From IMG/VR virus record IMGVR_UViG_3300042351_000704, positions 45,552-109,551 of that record: a stretch of DNA of 64,000 bases; one strand, written 5' to 3'. The notes below the pieces were generated by a model. The model did not search any database, was not told the origin of the DNA, and worked only from the letters and a program-made list of their open reading frames with translations. Made by a program: the position numbers and the translations under genes. The stretch is from a virus. This document shows positions 61,380 to 64,000 of this stretch, piece after piece (the first letter of the stretch is position 1; every line of letters starts with the position of its first letter).

Positions 61380-62975
61380 TTAGAATGTTGCTTCAACTGG
61401 CATATCTGATACAACAGATTCTGCAATCATCTGGTCAAACTCTTCTGAAGTTTGATAGTCTTTACGTGCAGGGTGAGTAGAGATGATGTACTGCATGCTC
61501 ATTTCGATTTCTTCCACCTGTCCTTCGTCCATCATATTGCGTGATGTATACGTGTTGATCAGGCTTTCGATCTCAGCTACTGCCAGCTCGAGCTGTTCGT
61601 TGCTGGTGTAAGAATGTAACATCTCCACTTTGCTCATCACAGTCTTTACTTCCGGTGACATCAGTTTATTCTGAAGCTCTGAACCTGCGTTCTGAGAGAT
61701 CATGATCTGTGCTGTCTTTACAAGGGCTTTGTCTGTTGATACATCCCAGATGTAGCTCACTGCTTTGGTAAGCGTTGGTACAAATGTTAGAGTACGGTCA
61801 GAGCTGTGCTGGTAACCCACTTCTAAATACTTTTCCAGCTTGTTGGTTGGTATCTCTACAGCATTGATTTCTGTTTTGGTAGGAATGCCAATCTTGTAGC
61901 TTTCTTTGTATTCGCGTGCACCTTTGTTGTAGTACTTAACTAACTCACCGGCAGATACACGGTTTACAGTGTGTTTCAGCATGAAGCGGTCCCAGAAAGG
62001 AGAGTTTGCTTCTTCTTTAGGAATCTCGTTACAGGTAGCAACAAAAAGCTTCCACTTACATGGGATTTTGTTTTTACCGTTGAAGAGAAACTTCTCGTTC
62101 ATAACACCAAGCATGGCATTACGGATAGCAGAGCTTGCTTTGTCCACCTCGTTGATGATAACGATCTCTGCATCGGCAATCGGTGCATGGATCTCATACT
62201 GGTTCTCGGTGAATAGTTTGTCAAGAGCAGGCATACCCTTGATCTCAGATGCCTTGGTACCTTCATCGGTCTCAAGGATATATATTTTGTTGTTAAAATC
62301 TGCAGCAGACATTTTACCGTCTCTGTTCAACCAGGCTTTTGCATAGTCGAGTACTGATTTGGTTTTAGCAACCCCGGGCTGACCCACTAATAATAATGGC
62401 AGACCGGTACTCTCTGCAAGAGCAAGCATCTTAAATACTTCTTCCTTGTTGATCAAAGAGGTGTCAATACTACGCACTTCCTGTGCTGATTTCTTGTTGA
62501 TTGTCTTAACTTTAGACATGTTCTGATTGAGTTTAAAAGTTTGTGGAGAGTTTTCTGCAGGCATGGGCCTGATAACGAGTTTGAAAGATTCACAAGCAAT
62601 AAACCCGCTGTGAAAGCTGGTATGTTTATTGCCGTTTTCTATATAAGATTTGGTATTACCGATATGAGGGTGCACTTTGACGCCAGCAACGCCTGGATAA
62701 TACATACCCAGTTCAGTGACAGTGGCCTGTATACCGATTTCGTCCTGGCCGCAACCAGAACCGCTTTTGACTACTTCCACTATGTCTCCCACTTCAAATG
62801 GGTTTATCTTTATCATAGTAGAAGAAAGATTAAGTGGTTGAAAGGGTACTTTGGCCCGGACCCATCGCTGTACACCATTAGAAGTTGCAACAATTTCCCA
62901 AGGCATTCCATCATTGCCGTTCATACGTGTACCTACCGGATAACTGGTAGCACTTGCTGTTGGTGATGGTCTCAT
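61380..62975 (-). CDS. MoxR-type AAA+ ATPase with N-terminal extension (531 aa)
   Basis: Walker A LLLVGQPGVAKTKSVLDY (about residues 190-207), Walker B IVIINEVDKASSAIRNA (about 267-283) and sensor FVATCNEIPKEE give an AAA+ ATPase of the MoxR/GvpN/CobS group. About 150 residues come before it, containing YPVGTRMNGNDGMPWEIV and a barrel-like MIKINPFEVGDIVEVVKSGS, which are unusual for MoxR and may bind a substrate. The start at 62975 follows the upstream stop directly (TAGTATG); the longer reading from 63110 overlaps that gene. The partner is the VWA protein downstream. Confidence 0.8.
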   Translation of the reverse strand: MRPSPTASATSYPVGTRMNGNDGMPWEIVATSNGVQRWVRAKVPFQPLNLSSTMIKINPFEVGDIVEVVKSGSGCGQDEIGIQATVTELGMYYPGVAGVKVHPHIGNTKSYIENGNKHTSFHSGFIACESFKLVIRPMPAENSPQTFKLNQNMSKVKTINKKSAQEVRSIDTSLINKEEVFKMLALAESTGLPLLLVGQPGVAKTKSVLDYAKAWLNRDGKMSAADFNNKIYILETDEGTKASEIKGMPALDKLFTENQYEIHAPIADAEIVIINEVDKASSAIRNAMLGVMNEKFLFNGKNKIPCKWKLFVATCNEIPKEEANSPFWDRFMLKHTVNRVSAGELVKYYNKGAREYKESYKIGIPTKTEINAVEIPTNKLEKYLEVGYQHSSDRTLTFVPTLTKAVSYIWDVSTDKALVKTAQIMISQNAGSELQNKLMSPEVKTVMSKVEMLHSYTSNEQLELAVAEIESLINTYTSRNMMDEGQVEEIEMSMQYIISTHPARKDYQTSEEFDQMIAESVVSDMPVEATF

Positions 62976-62976
62976 A

Positions 62977-63324
62977 CTAGAGGTTTGCGAAGGCTGCGAA
63001 TGAATCAGTTTCCACTTCTGTTGTGTTGTGCTCCACAGGTAATAATTGTTCAGGTGTATTATTCCCTGACCCTTGAGGTGCGGGTTGGCTGGTTTCCAAA
63101 GTGGTTTCATTTTTTGTGTCGTCTATGATTACAAATACTCTTGCTGTAGTTTCCAGGTCTCTTAGAGCCGGGTGTTTACGGATGGTGTTGATTTGTATAT
63201 CAGACGCCAAATACTTTTCCTGAATAGAGCCAAAGCCCAGATCGTCCTTCTTAAACCAGGTATAGCCGGTTGCTAATAATTCTTTTATCGTTGTTACGCC
63301 CAGTTGTACTTGTTCTACTGCCAT
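62977..63324 (-). CDS. Hypothetical acidic protein (115 aa)
   Basis: The start MAVEQVQLGVTTIKELL at 63324 avoids overlap with the UDG gene. The N-terminal half (LLATGYTWFKKDDLGFGSIQ, then IQINTIRKHPALRDLE) is compact and could be a small winged-helix-like domain. The C-terminal part is a disordered acidic tail ending FAAFANL, like a docking tail. No family recognised. Confidence 0.5.
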   Translation of the reverse strand: MAVEQVQLGVTTIKELLATGYTWFKKDDLGFGSIQEKYLASDIQINTIRKHPALRDLETTARVFVIIDDTKNETTLETSQPAPQGSGNNTPEQLLPVEHNTTEVETDSFAAFANL

Positions 63325-63346
63325 AATAATAGATTTTGTGAGTGTG

Positions 63347-64000
63347 TTACCACTCGATTTTAAACTGAGGACCGTTGTTTTGAGAAATGATTCTGTTGGC
63401 CTCGTTAAACAGATCATTGCAATCCCACATGCTTTTGGTGTAGGCTGCACTTGCAGGGTGTGAAGCTTTGAGTATATAATGACTTTGGTTGATACAACTT
63501 TCGATCTCCTGGGCTTTTTGTCCCAGTAAAACGAATATCAGTCCGGAGTTAGTGAAGTTCAAGATGTCAATAACATACATGATAAAGTCATTCCAGATGT
63601 CGTAGTGTGACCCCACCTTGTCTACCTGGCAAGTCAATGCTTTGTTCAGCATTAAAATGCCCTGGTTGGACCAGCGCTGCAGGTTTGGATCCATATGTGT
63701 AGGATACTCCTGGTATACTGTATGCTCGATAGCTTCAAACATCTTTTGCAAACTGGGTTGCACCTTGGTTCCTTTACTGCAGGAAAAAGCAATACCATCT
63801 GCTACGTCCAGGTAAGGATAAGGATCCTGACCTATCATGACGATACGCAGTTTGTCTACCGGGCACTCTTCAAATGCACGGAACACGTCTCTTAGTGGAG
63901 GAGTGAAACGTTTACCAGCTTCCCGCTCATTGTAGAGTGCTTCCAGGATCTGGTCAAAATGCGTGCTGTTGATAAAGGAACGGAGCTTGGTAGCCCAGCC
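63347..64000 (-). CDS. ung: Uracil-DNA glycosylase, family 1 (5' end outside window)
   Basis: IVMIGQDPYPYLDVADGIAF is the UDG catalytic loop (GQDPY with the water-activating Asp), MLNKALTC follows, VLLGQKAQEIE is the central strand, and KASHPASAAY is the HPSP-like leucine loop region. The reading frame stays open to the window end, and residues upstream (GWATKLRSFINST) match the expected N-terminal part, so about 217 residues are visible and the true start is outside. It removes uracil from DNA, protecting phage replication. Some Bacteroidota phages carry it. Confidence 0.9.
   Translation of the reverse strand, partial: GWATKLRSFINSTHFDQILEALYNEREAGKRFTPPLRDVFRAFEECPVDKLRIVMIGQDPYPYLDVADGIAFSCSKGTKVQPSLQKMFEAIEHTVYQEYPTHMDPNLQRWSNQGILMLNKALTCQVDKVGSHYDIWNDFIMYVIDILNFTNSGLIFVLLGQKAQEIESCINQSHYILKASHPASAAYTKSMWDCNDLFNEANRIISQNNGPQFKIEW

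Noticed and set aside
62541-62966. 141-codon + strand ORF opposite the MoxR N-terminal part
   Set aside because: The - strand reading has domain-like segments and a start fitted to the upstream stop; the + frame shows no family.
1-64000. tRNA or rRNA genes and insertion sequences
   Set aside because: No cloverleaf-like stretch, rRNA-like sequence, transposase or flanking repeats were seen; gaps between genes are too short.

Overview
The window reads as one long segment of a tailed-phage genome, most likely a crAss-like phage (order Crassvirales) of a Bacteroidota host. Evidence seen directly: a row of giant genes with one ORF of 3112 codons carrying the DFDID metal-binding motif of the single-chain crAss-like virion RNA polymerase; neighbouring giant proteins with zincin (HExxH) and lysozyme-like modules; a compact replication module with a family B DNA polymerase, SF4 helicase, Toprim primase, Sak4-like ATPase and PD-(D/E)XK nuclease; and near absence of Shine-Dalgarno sequences, with starts typically in a CTATG/AACCTATG context and TAnnTTTG-like promoter boxes as in Bacteroidota. 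No rRNA, tRNA, CRISPR or insertion sequence was seen. Terminase, portal and capsid genes are not in the window and are presumably upstream.

Layout. (1) 1-32530, + strand: the 3' part of a probable tail 'muzzle' gene, then two Gly-Gly-motif cargo proteins (1754 and 1194 aa), two mid-sized virion proteins (479 and 573 aa), a 1630-aa protein with a YbiA/NADAR-like domain, the 3112-aa RNA polymerase and a 1761-aa partner. These are probably packaged in the capsid and ejected into the host. (2) 32531-49834, - strand: about 35 tightly packed, often ATGA-overlapping genes for replication, nucleotide metabolism and many small unknown proteins. A repeated AAGTTCT...TAnnTTT promoter-like element sits 19-25 nt ahead of at least five starts. 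(3) 49835-49956: a divergent control region with copies of the same element facing both ways. (4) 49957-59421, + strand: a DUF1566 adhesin-like protein, a lysis cassette (membrane proteins, holin, spanin-like protein, GH19 endolysin), then an unusual block of exported proteins: a cohesin/dockerin-like secreted protein, a lipoprotein, a CsgG-like protein and a Ser/Ala-rich outer-membrane barrel-like protein, with several small membrane proteins. (5) 59422-64000, - strand: a small protein, a VWA protein, a MoxR-type AAA+ ATPase, a small protein, and a uracil-DNA glycosylase cut by the window edge.

Most interesting: repeated M-x-x-G-G motifs along the two cargo proteins, three separate zincin motifs in ejected proteins, a NADAR-like domain that might reverse ADP-ribosylation, evidence of modular insertion (a duplicated MKIRIT start inside the 1194-aa protein, with AT-rich blocks), the repeated promoter/operator, and the exported-protein block. 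Family calls come from motifs read by eye; no database search was possible.
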